DNA of 64,000 nt, taken from assembly GCA_932294295.1 (NCBI GenBank), contig OW028577.1, positions 8,080,001 to 8,144,000 on the forward strand, in the 5' to 3' direction. Shown piece by piece: positions 26,765 to 40,316 of this stretch; positions within the stretch are counted from its first letter, which is position 1, and every line of letters begins with the position of its first letter. Both the position numbers and the translations under genes were made by a program. The notes below the pieces were generated by a model, which was not told where the DNA came from, did not search any database, and was given only the letters and a program-made list of their open reading frames with translations. Source of the DNA: Alitta virens (Eukaryota; Annelida; Polychaeta; Phyllodocida; Nereididae).

Positions 26765-29700
26765 AGAGCATCCCATCCACCTGAAAAGCACCTGAAACCA
26801 TTGGTCCCTGGCCTTGTATGGCTGCGCAGCTTGATAGTGGCCTGTGTCTGACATTACTGTTACAGTAGATTTGTATTCATTTCTGGAGCCTCCTGCAAAT
26901 GCCAATGATGCTGTCTTCTCGGGCTCATTAATGTGTCCCTACAAAAAGGTGGCGCGCTTGACGCTTGATAGATGGATGGCCCAGGCCAGAGGGAGAGAAG
27001 CAGACGTGGGGCTGCTCGCTCTAACACTGCAGCCCCACATCTGCACTTTTACTGCATGATGTATTTAAGGCAGTTAACTATCAAGGTGTTACAGTGTCAG
27101 TAACTAACGAGCACTGCTGGTAGCATTCATCCGGGGGTTATATTTGTCATGGAATATTCAAAAGAGCTCTCCCAGAATGAAGAAAAGAAAACACCTGGCC
27201 AGCGTATGGGTCTGATGTTTGCGCCGTCTTTTCATTAGGCTCTATTCCCTGGCTCTAACGCACCAGTCATATTCACGTGAAAGATTCATCAATCGCACTG
27301 GCCGGTCAGTGACCAGTGGTCAGCAGCTAGTAGCCAGTGAAGAAGACGTTTTTCTTCCTTCCATTTGCAAACGCAGAACATCAGGCCTGTCTTGCCATGC
27401 ATCAATTTGCCACTGTGGACTGGAAATTGGCAAAGCTACAGCCTAGGCACGCAGACCCATGGCTAATATGGTCTGTGTTTCTCTGACCAGTGGTCAGCGC
27501 ACAGGCTGGACACTGGCAACTAGCCTTCTCTGAGTCACGACCGACTTTGATGGATGGGTCTCGTCCCTGCCCAGTCATTTCGCCCCAGTCATTTCGTCCT
27601 CTACATATGTCGCCCATGCGGGAACTCACAATTTGCCCACTCCCAGACACATTTGTTTGGTGCAGGTGATGAGTAGGCCTCCTGTTTAATGACACTCGCG
27701 TTTTTTTTTGACAATTGCAGTGAAAATGAACAACATCTGAATTCTGAAGGAGTAACATGAGCGAATTCATTTGATATGCAAGGTTCGGACTGCTATTGCC
27801 AATGAAACTCGACAAGTAGCCATTATGTCGAGTTTATCACAGATACCTGCAGGGCCTCTCATCCTGCAGGGTTTTGATTGCGTCATCCTGGCAGTGATGT
27901 CTCCCCCAGCTCCTTGCAGAGCCACTGCAGGAACCTTCGTAAGGCAATTCGCCACTGCTCCCATAGAATGTGGCTGCACAGCCCACACTACAAGCAGCTA
28001 CAGCCTCATTAACTGTGATCAAAGAATTTTGTGATGATTACTACGCCACGCCGCGAAGGACGGCCGTCACGACGCTGCTTTCGACGTCATATACCACGGT
28101 GACGTCGCGTTATAGGCCATGATGCAGCGTCGTTGGGATGTGGCAGCCGCGTCCTAGAGGAAGACGATGAATTGGACAGCGTCTGCAACGTTGGCTAGAC
28201 CATCTTATTATTCATATCAATCAGTGAAGGATAACAGCGACTGGGACTCTTGTTTCTGACTTGTTTTAAGGTTTGATGGTTCGGAAAATTGTGATTTATG
28301 TAAGGAGAGAAGCTAGGTGAAGCGAGGATGCGGGCCTCCTCTTTGTGTGGTTGCTGGGAGGCTCCCAACAGCAAAAGACTCATATCCTCCCTCCCCTCCC
28401 CCTCCCCTTCTCCCTTCTGGCCATGCAACACAATTAATGCAACTGTCGCTGGTGTTTGAAAGCTCACATATATCTGGCAACATCAATCAAAACACAAAGG
28501 ACATGCGCTCCTTTTATTTTGCCAATCTGTCCAAGTGCTCGGTCTAAAGAAGACTCCGCTACACATGGTTCTATTGAATCACTGCTGTGGGTGCTTTGGT
28601 ATTTTGTCTGTGATATTATACCCATGATGATGTTGCTGCTGCTAAAAGCACCTTTGTTTTGCAAGGACACAGGTAAACCTGTTGTCCATGCTTTATATCT
28701 GAGGTGGCCTACTGTTTGGTCCTAGTATAATGACCTCATTGAAGGAGATCTTGGCTCTTGTAACTTCAGCCTTCTTGCAACAACATGTCCATCTGGCCAT
28801 AAAGCGCTTACCTATTTACATAGGGATGAGATGATGGTCTTGAGAATCGCACAAACCTATGACAAGATAATAGTATCGACCTAGCTCAACAAACAAAGCC
28901 TGAGTGGTCAATGAACGGGGTGCGTGTTGTGAATTCTTAGCAGGTACGGGCTTTCAGCGTTACTCACGGCTGTTATCAATCAAATGTTGGTCCGCAGCCT
29001 GGTTCCTTGGGCTTTCTTTTAGCAGTGGTCTCTCCTGTTGGTGGCCTGTCTTGGTCGCGGCCCAAGAAGTCTTTATCGCGTCAGGCGCAGTGCTTAGGTC
29101 CTTGGGCAAGGCTAGTAACGCCCTTGACTTGACACGAAGCCCTCGTGGCGCTACAGACAAGAGGTCATCTCTCTCTGATCCTTTGCTTTGGCAAAGAGAA
29201 AAGTAAAGGAATGAATAAAAGAGGTCAGAGCTGGCATAGTTCCATGGAACTCCGCCGCTCACCGAATTGACTTCTGCAGTCTCCTTAGTCTCCTGGGAGA
29301 AATTCGTCATGCACCTCGCAACTTGTCCATCTGATAAAAGCTGAGCTGTTTGTGCCATAAACTCTTGTCTCTCCCGATCATTGTCCAAATCCAGTTTGTC
29401 AGGCACTACAGCCCAGTCCTGGTGCTCCCCAGCCCAGACACTTGTCTCGCCTGAAGCTGCTGTCAGTGATTGTTAGTGACAAGTCATGCAACCCATATTG
29501 CTCTGGCTTGATCTTTCGTGATGTCCTTTTGCTGCTGAGCTATTGCATCATAAATCGAAAATTGTGTAGTCCATCTTCTGACTGACCAGTTGGTTATGAC
29601 ATGAAATGTGCGGCGACTCCTGAGGTGTACACAAGCTTTGGCTAAAGAAAATGGTTACGTTTTTAATTTACTCGCTGCCACATTTACACTCTCTGATGTA

Positions 29701-32700
29701 TACACTTGCAGTTTCACCCAGCTCCCATTTACATATATTCTACCCTATTTCAATTGCTACGCTGCTGCTGTATCAGTCATTGGCTGACATTTAAAATTTC
29801 GCTATAGTATAACCTTTGAATTTCATATCACACTCACATGCTTTGCTTAACTAATGTCTTTCATTATTTTCATATATCATTTGTCCCTTTTACCTTTCCT
29901 CTCCTACTGGTGTCCTTCCCTGTTCCACATTTACACATATTATGATAATGTATACTATAGCACCTATTCTCACTTACTTTTTTTCAATTGATCACTACAT
30001 TAACACATTTTGCTACGCTACACATTGCAGTTTTTTTGTTGTTTTCTGTGTTTTTGGCAAAGCTGCACACTATATGCTGTAGGCAGTTAATTTTGTCTCT
30101 TCTCCTGCAAAAGCCATTGATTCGATAAAACAACGTTTTCTCTTACGCTGGGCACTTAAGTCAATACCTGTCAGCATATACCAGGCAGACGTATGGCTTT
30201 TTTGAGCCTAAAAGGTTCAATGCTGTTTTTAAAGGGAGACCAAGCATTTTTAAACTTCTTTTCTTGATGGGTTCTTTTGTGTGAGATGGTAAGCCTTACT
30301 CGCAGTTGTTCGGTGTTGCCGTATTTTATTTCCTTTGAGTTTGTTTCATCATTTATTCGGTGGAATGTAAGTTTTGCAGTCGATGAAACCTGTATGTCGT
30401 GTTCTATGCCATTATATCCTGGGATGTACATACTTGACAGAACACTACACATGAATAAACAGGAAACATGGGATATATTAATGGAATATCAAGCTTACTT
30501 ACTTGCCAAGTAGACCAATCAGTCATGGATTATTTTGGTATTTGACTTGTCATGCAACCAAGTTTCACCACCTGACTGAGTGTTTTTTTTTATTGTTTTT
30601 TTTTCAGCTTCTTTTGTCCATTGAGACATCATTTTATCTCCATGTTTTGTCACATTCACTGAAAGTCTGCATGTTTTCTAAATGTGGCATGTTTTGTGAG
30701 TTGAACTTACAACTGTACCATTCATCTCCTGTCCTTGTATCTCTGCTGATTGTGATGAGCTTTCAAGCTGTTCTAGTTTTCCATTAATAGAATATCGCAG
30801 ACAATGTATTGAGACACGATAAACTAAATATTCTAAGAGCGACGCGAGTTTTTAGTTAGATCTTCTTTCTTTGTAATTATCATGATTATGAGGTTTTCAA
30901 AATTCAGCAGACACTGATGGCTGATAATGAACAGATGCACTACATAACTGATGTGCCTGGCTTTTAGCATTTGTCTCAGCATCAGTTTTTGTCTCAGCAT
31001 CTGCTGCTTAGTCGTGAGTTAAGATGCAGAGTGGGATTCCTCAAGGATCCACACTGGTGCTGTATAAGGACAAGCATGATGTCTAAAGTGCTGATCTGAG
31101 CATCTTGGCTATGCTAGATGCTGCCAAGTGCTGTCCTTCTCTTCCTGTGGGTGGCCTCTTCACACATTCCAGATCACTGCTGCTGCTGCTGCTGCTGCTG
31201 CTGCAGGGCCATGATGATGTGACATGAACTGTTACCCAGCCTAGCTCAACATCCAACAGAACACAGAACGTTAAAAGCATGTGTGTAGATTTGCAGAGCA
31301 GGGAATATGTAGCATGGCCGTCTATAGTGTGACCTGTCATGGGAACCTTTCTGACCTGTCAGGGTGTCACAAATGGTCCTTCAGTGACCCTCTGTTAGCA
31401 AAATGCTTCGTGTTTTTCTGTATATTTCCTGGATACATTTACTTTGCGTGTTGCAGTATTTCCTTCTGTTGATGTCCCAACATGTTGCTGCAGCAATGCA
31501 AATTGTACTGTTTATGCCTATTTCCTGGCAATCTCCAGTTGTTAGGTTATTCAAACAGAATCCTGGGCTTTCCATTAACTCCTTCTCAGCTAACATCTAA
31601 TTTCATTTCACTTAAAGCAACTTTGCATGAATGAAAAAAGCTTCACTGCTGGAAGGAAACCATTAAAGTTAGAGCTAATAGGACTTTAGGTGGATTATGT
31701 AGAAAATTTCACTCAGCTTATCACATCGGTATCTGGATTGCAATTTCCTCGTTTTGATTTTTATTGGATTTGTCTATTTTCAATCTCAGTGGAAGACAAT
31801 CAAGTGGGTCCACTGTGTTTACATTAAGGGTTTCTAGGAAGCTGGCTTGCAGGTTATGAGATGGGAACTGTTTTAGTTGCTCCTGGTGCGAATATAATTT
31901 CTTCAGGCTAGATTAAAAACGAGATTATTTCACCAAAAGTGAAAACCTAGTTTAGGTGATATGCTTCTGCTAACACCCTGTGGCTTCCTTAAATATGTAC
32001 GCTGCGGTTAGAGGGTCTTATCACCACTCTTATGAATATGTTATAACTGTGTTTCGGTAATAGGTTAGCCCCTGTGGCAAGGTACTTACATGTGAGCAGT
32101 CAAATTACATTTATCTGATGAAATATACATGTCTAGGTGGTAACAGAGCATTGAACCACCTGGGCATAGGTCTCTGAAGGAATGTCCTTTGTAGCTTTGA
32201 TATTATTGTCGTAAAATGAGACAAAGCAACTTCAAAAATATGGGCTCTAAATAATTCAACAAACCGGAGCTGTTATCTTCTTAAATAGCGCGTTTTGGGG
32301 CAATGAGCCCACCAATCAACATTTGCCTGTGTTCTATGATTTTGCATTAATTTTCTGGCTTTCCTTGCCCTTTTTCTTGCTTCTGTGGTTAAGGCTTTCC
32401 TTCAACCTGTCAGGGCTCATATGCCTGCAATGGACAAATATTTGATCAAAACAGAATGCTAATTTCACGTTTTTAAACGAGCCTAATCAATCAAAGCCTA
32501 AACGGCAGCAATTACCTGATTTTTCTGAGCAATGTCTTGTTCTTACTGCAAAAAGGATGACACTAAATTTGATGACAGAGCCTGTCTGTCTTGGCTAGAA
32601 TGCTGTGCGCGTCTCCTCAATTTGAGGACCACTTTGACGAATGAGGAACGTTTTGCTTGAACATGGCCGATGCCTCGCAATTTCATTATCGTGCGAAACC

Positions 32701-32997
32701 ATCAGGAATTTTCCAATCTGATCTTTATCCACCCGAAATAACCCTCCTTGTGCCGAACGCACTGGCTGTAATTTTTGCCCATCGGCATGTGAGGACACTT
32801 CATCCAACACTCAACTTCAAAGGCCAATACCTTTTGTGTTTGCTCTGGACATGTAATGTGTTCAATGCAGAATGTTGTAATGCATGTTCAGGACATGACA
32901 CCTTCAGATTATGTTGAATTTTGCATGTAGTTTCAGGTTTTACTTCGTTGGGTTTTGAATGTAGTGATGGTGTTATTTCCATATTTCCTGTGCCATA

Positions 32998-33640
32998 GTA
33001 TCTCTGCTGCTGCCATTGTATCTCTGCTTCTGTTAGTGTATCTCTGCTGCTGCCATTGTATCTCTGCTGCTGCTGTTAGTGTATTTCTGCTGCTGTTTGT
33101 GTATCTCTGCTGTTGTTAGTGTATCTCTGCTGCTGCCATTGTATCTCTGCTGCTGTTTGTGTATCTCTGCTACTAATAGTGTATCTCTGCTGCTGTTTGT
33201 GTATCTCTGCTGCTGCCATTGTATCTCTGCTGCTGTTAGTGTATTTCTGCTGCTGTTTGTGTATCTCTGCTGTTGTTAGTGTATCTCTGCTGCTGCCATT
33301 GTATCTCTGCTGCTGTTTGTGTATCTCTGCTACTAATAGTGTATCTCTGCAGCTGTTTGTGTATCTCTGCTGCTGCCATTGTATCTCTGCTGCTGTTTGT
33401 GTATCTCTGCTGCTGTTTGTGTATCTCTGCTGCTGCCATTGTATCTCTGCTGCTGTTTGTGTATCTCTGCTGCTGTTTGTGTATCTCTGCTGCTGTTTGT
33501 GTATCTCTGCTACTAATAGTGTATCTCTGCTGCTGTTTGTGTATCTCTGCTGCTGCCATTGTATCTCTGCTGCTGTTTGTGTATCTCTGCTGCTGCCATT
33601 GTATCTCTGCTCCTGCCATTGTATCTCTGCTGCTGTTAGT
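32998..33640. repeat. Minisatellite, 20-bp unit, 32 copies
   Basis: The consensus unit is GTATCTCTGCTGCTGTTTGT, with variants ending CCATT, TTAGT or CTACTAATAGT and one form starting GTATTTC. Thirty-two units occur, all exactly 20 bp except one with an extra CTG (33058-33080). The variant order C-E-F-A-B-D-B-A occurs twice in a row (33058-33220 and 33221-33380), showing a duplicated 8-unit higher-order block. Because 20 is not a multiple of 3 and the unit lacks stops, long Cys/Leu/Ser frames appear on both strands; they are not genes. Confidence 0.97.
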
Positions 33641-34185
33641 GCACAGTGTTGTGCTTGTCTTTATGCCAGTAGCACTGCTGTCAGATGCACATGTTTACCA
33701 CTACATGCCAATGTATATATCCCAAGACAGCTATAATAAGCTCTTGGCCCTTAAACGTCTTGACATGAGTGGAGGTCCCTGCGCCATTAGTCAAGTAATC
33801 CGGTCGCTGTCTTCTCGCCCCAGATCTCCTTTCATCCGAGAAAAGCTGAGATTGTCCCCACAACGCTGTCCCTGGTTGTTCTACCAACATCCTGGGCATA
33901 CTCTGAGATTGTGGCTTTTTTTTTGTGTTTGCCTTTTCATTCAATGGAATGTTAACATGTGGAGAAGCAATGGTCTTGTCCCAAAGAGACACGTTGGCCT
34001 TGTTATGTTACCCGTCTGCAGTCCATGCTTTTTTGTGGCAGAAATTAATCTTCTGACAATGGACAGATCCTTCTCTATATGTCACTCTTATGTTTCTGAT
34101 TTCTTTTATATTTCCTGTAACGGAAATTCCATGCGCGTAGTCTTACAAAGTGAGATACAATAGCAAATTGACTGTGTTGCCCGGG

Positions 34186-34199
34186 GTTGCCATAGCAAC
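34186..34199 (+). promoter_or_regulatory. X-box (RFX-type) candidate in intron 2
   Basis: GTTGCCATAGCAAC is a near-perfect palindrome and matches GTHNYYATRRNAAC at every position; it is the textbook form of an RFX site. Only the sequence match supports it. Confidence 0.45.
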
Positions 34200-37100
34200 G
34201 CATATTGCCATGTTCATCATGGAGTTATAGACTGGCAGTTCAGACCTCCAGTTCTCCGGAGACTCCATTGTACATGTGATATGAATGAAGATGCTAGCGC
34301 GTAAGGGAGGATGACATATGTAGGTAGATGTATTAACAAGACTTGTGGGATTTTCTGATAAGGGTCTTCCTCTTGTAATTGAATACCTTGGGACTCGAAA
34401 GGAATAAAAGAGTTTTTGAAGCTACAGAAATATAGAGGCTCCCTGTTTGGCAGGAATGTGTCACCTTTACGTCTTGTAACGTTAATCCAGCCACAGACGA
34501 AATCTTAATTATTTACGGCCTATCAAACAGTGCAGAAATGCTGCTGCTATAGACCTGTGACATTTCTCATTTTCTTTCATCTTGTACAATGAATATGTAC
34601 ACGTATTTCCTAAACTTTCTAGCGGTAGCATGTTTATTGACTAAAGTTTAAGGCTATGCCACAGCATCATTACGAAAGGCAGTCTCTGTGCAGTGCAGAA
34701 TGTCAGTAAGACATAGCAGCGTTGTCTTGTGAATGCTTAGATGCGGCAGTGTAAATGCAGTATGCTTCAGCTGTGGTAGTGTTGTGCCTGCCAAAAACAA
34801 GGTCACTGAAGTAGTACGTGCCGCGTGACCGTCTTATCGGCCGTCACCCACTGCAGGAAATCACAAGGTCTTCGGTTCTACTCCATAAAGCCAACGCACG
34901 AAGAAAGCACAGTACCCCATAAACTGATTGATGTCCTGGTTACTGAATGACATACCCAGCCGGAAAAGAGACCCAGGAAAGAACGCCCAGAGTCATCTCA
35001 ATTTCCTAGCCCAGGGCAAATGTTTTGTCTTTAATTTCCTTTGGCATATAACTCTCTATTACGCGTCTATCTTAGGTCTAGCAGCAGATTTGCCAGTGTT
35101 TTGCCCTCCTCAACACTGGCACCAAAACAGAGAATGAAGGAGGGAGCAGCTTGCAGCTGACCAGACGAGACTGAGGGCGCCTTGGGCTGTGAAAGCGGCA
35201 GAAACCATCAGGGCTTCATCGAATTATAGCCCATCAAGATACGAACTGCTTCTCCTGCAAACATTACTGTCATGGTCTATAGGCTAGCTCTTCACTCTGC
35301 TTCTTGGTCTATGGACTCTCAGCAGGCGAACTGCCAGTTTTTTTTTCCAGCTGTTTTTCTGGCCATCCTTGTAGTCCTTTTGCCGACAAGGACAAGATTC
35401 GGCTGCATACAGCCCCACAGATCAAGAAGGAAACAGCACAAAGCAGGAGAGTGAGGAGGCAGGATGAGGCAGGATGAAGGAGGTCTGTCTTACTCAGCAC
35501 ACTCTTCTGTGGGATGACAATTTTATGCCTCATAAGTTACTACCTAGATTGAGTAGGAGAAGGATTTAAGCGATTATAATAAACCCACGAAACACCAATG
35601 TCGTCAATATACCATCGCCGGTAAACGGGCCACTGAAATTGCGTAAGATGAGAATAGCAAGGATGTTATTTTAGAGCGCATTTTAGACGTTCATTACGTC
35701 ACCTTCAGGGGGCCAAATTACGTTGCATGCGTAGACTGACGTCAAGACTCCCCCGCCAGTCTCTCAGTTTCCTAGAATAGCAGTGCTCAGGCAAATTCTG
35801 TCGTCCAACAAATTAGGTTTTGTTAGCACTTGAAAGTAAACGTTCAAAATAAACGAGTAAACGAGGTAAGGCAACGTGCCTGTTTCCTACTATCCGGGTT
35901 CTAAAATGGTCATGCTTACAAGCTGTACTGGTATTTTATGATTGTTTTCTGTCCATAGAATAAATACAAAGAGATGGTAACCCATGTACACTCTTGTGTG
36001 ATGCACGTTGTAATTTTACAACATCATCACACAGCTTTGATATGCCAATGCTCATTTTCGTGGGCTCCGTACAGCTGTCAGCTGATAGAAACATGAGTTT
36101 CATGAGTTTCCATTTGCAAAAGAAATGAGAGAAATATCCGCCGTTTCTTTTGTTGTTGCCTTTTTTCTTTCTGTAGCGATAGAAACCACCACCAAAAATT
36201 ACTTCCCTGTTGGATTATCTTTCTTTTCATTCATTAATGATAAACCACATCAAAGAGCTCAGGTTATTTTAGAACCAAAACTGGGAACAAAGGGAGTTTT
36301 TGTTTAATCCGCTTTATAGGCTGTGTATTAAGATGGTAATTTAAGGGTTTACTGTGACAACAGTGTCCAGTTTTCCCGTGTGACATAACAGTGTCATTGC
36401 GGATGACACTTAAGCACTGAGGGTCATTAGCATCAATCTAAACTAAGTGGTCCCCTGTGAATTGGACCTGATATTCTAGGTGATAGCCCCTGATATAAGA
36501 CCTCCACAGCCAGGTGTACAAGGACCTCTGCAGGTGACCTTCAGCAACATACGGCCTAGTAGCGCCCTCTGGGAATGTCAAGGTGGCCTAGGCGCTAGAG
36601 GTCGAGAAAGCCAGGGCTGTATCTCACACGGCTTGATAGTTGAGACTTGCTCGTGTGCAAGAGACTTTGCTCTTTCTGAGTAGGAGACTTGCTCTTCTTT
36701 AAGAAGGATCAAATGGAGACCAGCCTGCCTTGCAAGGGCATATTCGCCAAGGGTCAAACTGGTCAGCTCTGCTCTGCGCTGGTCATTATGGCTGTGGTCA
36801 GCAGTGGTCAGTAGATCACTTTTACAGCTGCTCGTTCACAAGCTATGAAAGGACGCTATGAAAAGACATTTCACTATGTAAAGAGCAATCCCTGCCTGTC
36901 TACTGCAAATAAATAGCAGTATACACGCCAATGTACTTATGAGGTTCGGAAACTTCATACCATCATAAAACATCTTTTCTGAATTGAACATATTTGCCAC
37001 TTACGCAGCAGACTACATTATGCACTTTAGTGACCTTGCTTCATTAGTTTTGATCATGTTCTAAGAGCAACATCCAGTTGGAATAATTCACAATGAATTG

Positions 37101-38590
37101 GATGTCTTCATAGTGACCTTGAACAGAAGATGTTCACCTTATCGCTGTCATCTCGTGCACTCTTCTCCCATAATTGCACATCGCAGTCTCTAGTGCACTG
37201 TACATATGAGGCCCACACGCCATCCTTGAGGAATCCCATTATCCGTATGTTCCCAGTGTGACTCAAGTGTCAGTTTTCAAGAAGGTTGCACTTAAGATGA
37301 GACAAGGTCTTGTTTACGCGAAGCAGTTCGCTATTCAATTGTCAAGTACGACTGTCTCTATACTGCCATACCAGTACTGTATGGGACTTTTTTGTGGTAC
37401 ACAAAGTCAAGGAAATAGTGGAAGAGTCCTCCCTGTTGAGACCACCCTCTGTTTCAAGAGCAATGTGGTCCTAACGATAATATGGCCTCATTAGTTTCAT
37501 ATAAAAGCAAATATATAAGCTTGGCTGTTTTATGATCATGATTGAGGGGGCATTGTTATTTTGACTATAATGCGAGGATATGCATTTAATAATTCTATTG
37601 CTATGTTGTTAATTGTAACACTTAAAATATTCTTGTCCAAAAGACATGCGCATCATTACAGAAGGTGTGTGGGTAAAATTCACCGTCATTACACATCTAG
37701 AAACTGCGCTGCTGGTATCAGCACAAAGAAACTGATATTTCCTTCTAACATCAGACAAAGAACGTTGTATTTGGCAGTGGAAGCCACCATGAAGGTCCAT
37801 ATAGAAAGCTTGAGGAGTGTGGCTTGTATAAGACGAGATGAAGAGGGCTGGCCTTTGTCCTGTATTCCTGACAGAACGTTCATCAGTCAGTGTTGCTGTT
37901 TCCTGGCGTCTCTTCCGCCATCTTGCATTGTATATGTATGAAGTTGTTGTGGCTGCTCTGAGCTGCTTCGAGGAGTCAAGCCTAGGCTAGACTGAGTGGT
38001 GGCCCATGTCCTAGTCACACTGCTATTCTGCCCCCTCGCTATATAGTGTTTCATTTATAGATTTTCTTGGTGATCCATGTAGTCCTGACTTATTTACACT
38101 GTGCTTTATTGTTAGATTCTAAGAAAGAAGACATCAAAGTGATACTGATGTGATTAATTTAGTCTGGTATGGTGTCTAGAAATGTAGACTTTATATATAT
38201 AGGTTGCACCCTCTTTTGTAAGTCTGGAAGCACAGAATAAAAATGTGTTTCATGCATATGAAACGAGTCACCTAATGGTACTACACTAGACCAAACAACA
38301 AGTATCAAAGGCACTCATTTTCTGATTGTTCAGTCCGAACTGATAAATCTTTCGTACAAGTACTAATCAAGCATAGACTGGCGGATGAAGATTATAGCTA
38401 TCTGTAGGTTTTCCAGTGTAATGGGGTAATTCAGCTGTGCACTGTCATTTGTTTTGGTATTGATCTATGCTTTGTGTTTTCTCAGGTGGGATAAAGTGAT
38501 CTGCAAGTAAACGCTGTGCAAATTCTGTGTCTCCTATTACTCAAGTTTCTATCAACTGCTAAAATGTGTGTGTGGGCGACTTAGAGCAGT

Positions 38591-38638
38591 AAAGCCCCGT
38601 TCCCACATAGCCGAGTTACTCGTAGTCAACTCGTAGTA
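38591..38638 (+). repeat. Left terminal inverted repeat
   Basis: 48 bp, identical to the reverse complement of 40785-40832. Confidence 0.95.
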
Positions 38639-38838
38639 TTACGTAACACGCCTCTCGGGCCCAACTCTTACTAAACTCGGCGATTACTCCTCGCACTCGA
38701 GAGATGCTCGGCGAGTAACTCCTGAGTCTCGTAGCGAACTCGTGAGATTTGGAGCCGAGTTTGCCGAGTCTCCCGAGTATGCCGTGCTGCACGGCACACT
38801 CGGCGAATTATCCAGGAGTCCAAAAACTCGGCCATGAC

Positions 38839-38940
38839 TCGCCGAGTTACTCCTCGAACTCGCCGAGTTACTCCTCGAACTCGCCGAGTTACTCCTCGAA
38901 CTCGCCGAGTTACTCCTCGAACTCGGCGAGTTGCTCGGCG
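38839..38940. repeat. Left subterminal 21-bp array
   Basis: Between four and five copies of a 21-bp unit containing CGCCGAGTTACTCCTCGAA. Neighbouring sequence to about 39056 carries more CGAGT/ACTCG palindromes in both orientations. Confidence 0.9.
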
Positions 38941-39645
38941 CTATTTTCGCTCGTATTACACTCGGGGGGATGTTCAGGAGTGCGAGGAGTAACTCGGCGA
39001 GTTGTAGGAGTAACTCACCGAGTTGTAGGAGTAACTCGCCGAGTAACTCGTCGAGTTCTACCTTTAGTACATGCATCATCAGCGTAGGGGGTCGTATATA
39101 ATATAAAAGGCCGCTGCTCCTCTAATATCAGTCCGATTTTCGTCAAATAAAGATTGTTTTGTAGTATAATTCATAGTGATTCCATACGTATTTTCGGATT
39201 TAAAAAAACCCGAATATTAAGCGAGATATTTGTCTGAGAAGGCAGTTGTCTTGCGGTGGCTGCTGCTCCATTTATATTAATCCGATTTTCGTCAAATCAG
39301 GACTGAATTGTAGTATAAATCATACTGATTCCATACGCGTTTTCGGATTGAAAATAGACCAAATATTAAGCGAGATATTCGTCTGAGAAGGCAGCTAAGT
39401 TGGCGGAGGCAAACAGTGGTGCTCTCGCAGACGTCCGCGCCCGGACTGTATCAATGCAGGTAAGGCTGAGCGCTACTTTAAAAGGCTGCTGCTCCCCTAA
39501 TATTAGTCCGATTTTCGTCAAATAAATATTGAATTATAGTCGAGTTAATACTTATTCCACATAGATTTTCAGATTGAAAATAGACCAAATATTAAGCGAG
39601 ATATTTGTCTGAGAAGGCAGGTAGTCTGGCGGCGGCAAGGTGCTC

Positions 39646-40316
39646 TGTGTATGGCCCTGACATGAATGGTGTGGTCAATATTTTTGACCATTTTATATAC
39701 ATTGTTTGGATGAGCTTTATTGCAATTCATTTCTACTCATTCTGCCAACTGCCATGACTGTTATGTCAATTGCTATTAGCATTTTGAATGATACAAAGAA
39801 TGGGTGTAGATCATACAGCAAATTCAATACATGTGTCAATTGCCTAATTGCCTAAATTGGGGTTCTTTGACCTGTCATTTCATGGTTTGTTCAAAGATGA
39901 CACAGTAATTGCTATTAGCATTTTGAATGATACAAAGAATTGGTGTAGAGCATACAGCAAATTCAATACATGTGTCAATTGCCTAATTGCCTAAATTGGG
40001 GTTCTTTGACCTGTCATTTCATGGTTTGTTCAAAGATGACACAGTAATATGACATTGTCTTGATTGTCATTCACAATTACAAAAATATGTAATTGCTTTC
40101 ATTAATTAAAAGCAATATATTTAATTGTAATTACCAGGCAATGATTATATTTGTATAACTTTCTTATCTTTTTGTGTTAATTTGAATCTTATTGTGATAT
40201 TATGATCAGTATAAATTTGTGTATATTTTGTAAAATTTAAATCTAATATTGATATTGTAATTAGTATTTGTGATTTGATCTGTGATTTTATTTGCTATAT
40301 TTAATTTACTTATACT
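39646..40316. mobile_element. AT-rich insert within the TIR element
   Basis: 671 bp that break the repeat array and are flanked by direct repeats GGTGCTC (39639-39645 and 40317-40323). The same word occurs intact in the uninterrupted array near 39418, so it may be a 7-bp target duplication. The insert is much more AT-rich than its host and lacks clear terminal inverted repeats. The class is unknown. Confidence 0.5.
39768..40045 (+). repeat. 139-bp tandem duplication inside the insert
   Basis: Copies are 39768-39906 and 39907-40045, differing at only a few bases (for example AATGGGTG versus AATTGGTG). Confidence 0.93.

Noticed and set aside
28960..29406. 148-codon minus-strand frame
   Set aside because: No recognisable motif, no clear splice or promoter context, and its length is within chance for this much DNA.
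32998..33640. CRISPR-like array
   Set aside because: The units are contiguous 20-mers with no unique spacers, in an animal intron.
33079..34163. Long Cys/Leu-rich + strand frames and the Gln-rich minus-strand frame over the minisatellite
   Set aside because: The 20-bp unit lacks stops in several frames, so open frames arise automatically; the regularity is not a protein repeat.
37561..37941. 126-codon + strand frame in intron 2
   Set aside because: Cys-rich, without known motifs or gene context; probably chance.
38684..39087. Ser-rich frames on both strands in the TIR element
   Set aside because: They are by-products of the 21-bp (seven-codon) repeat arrays.
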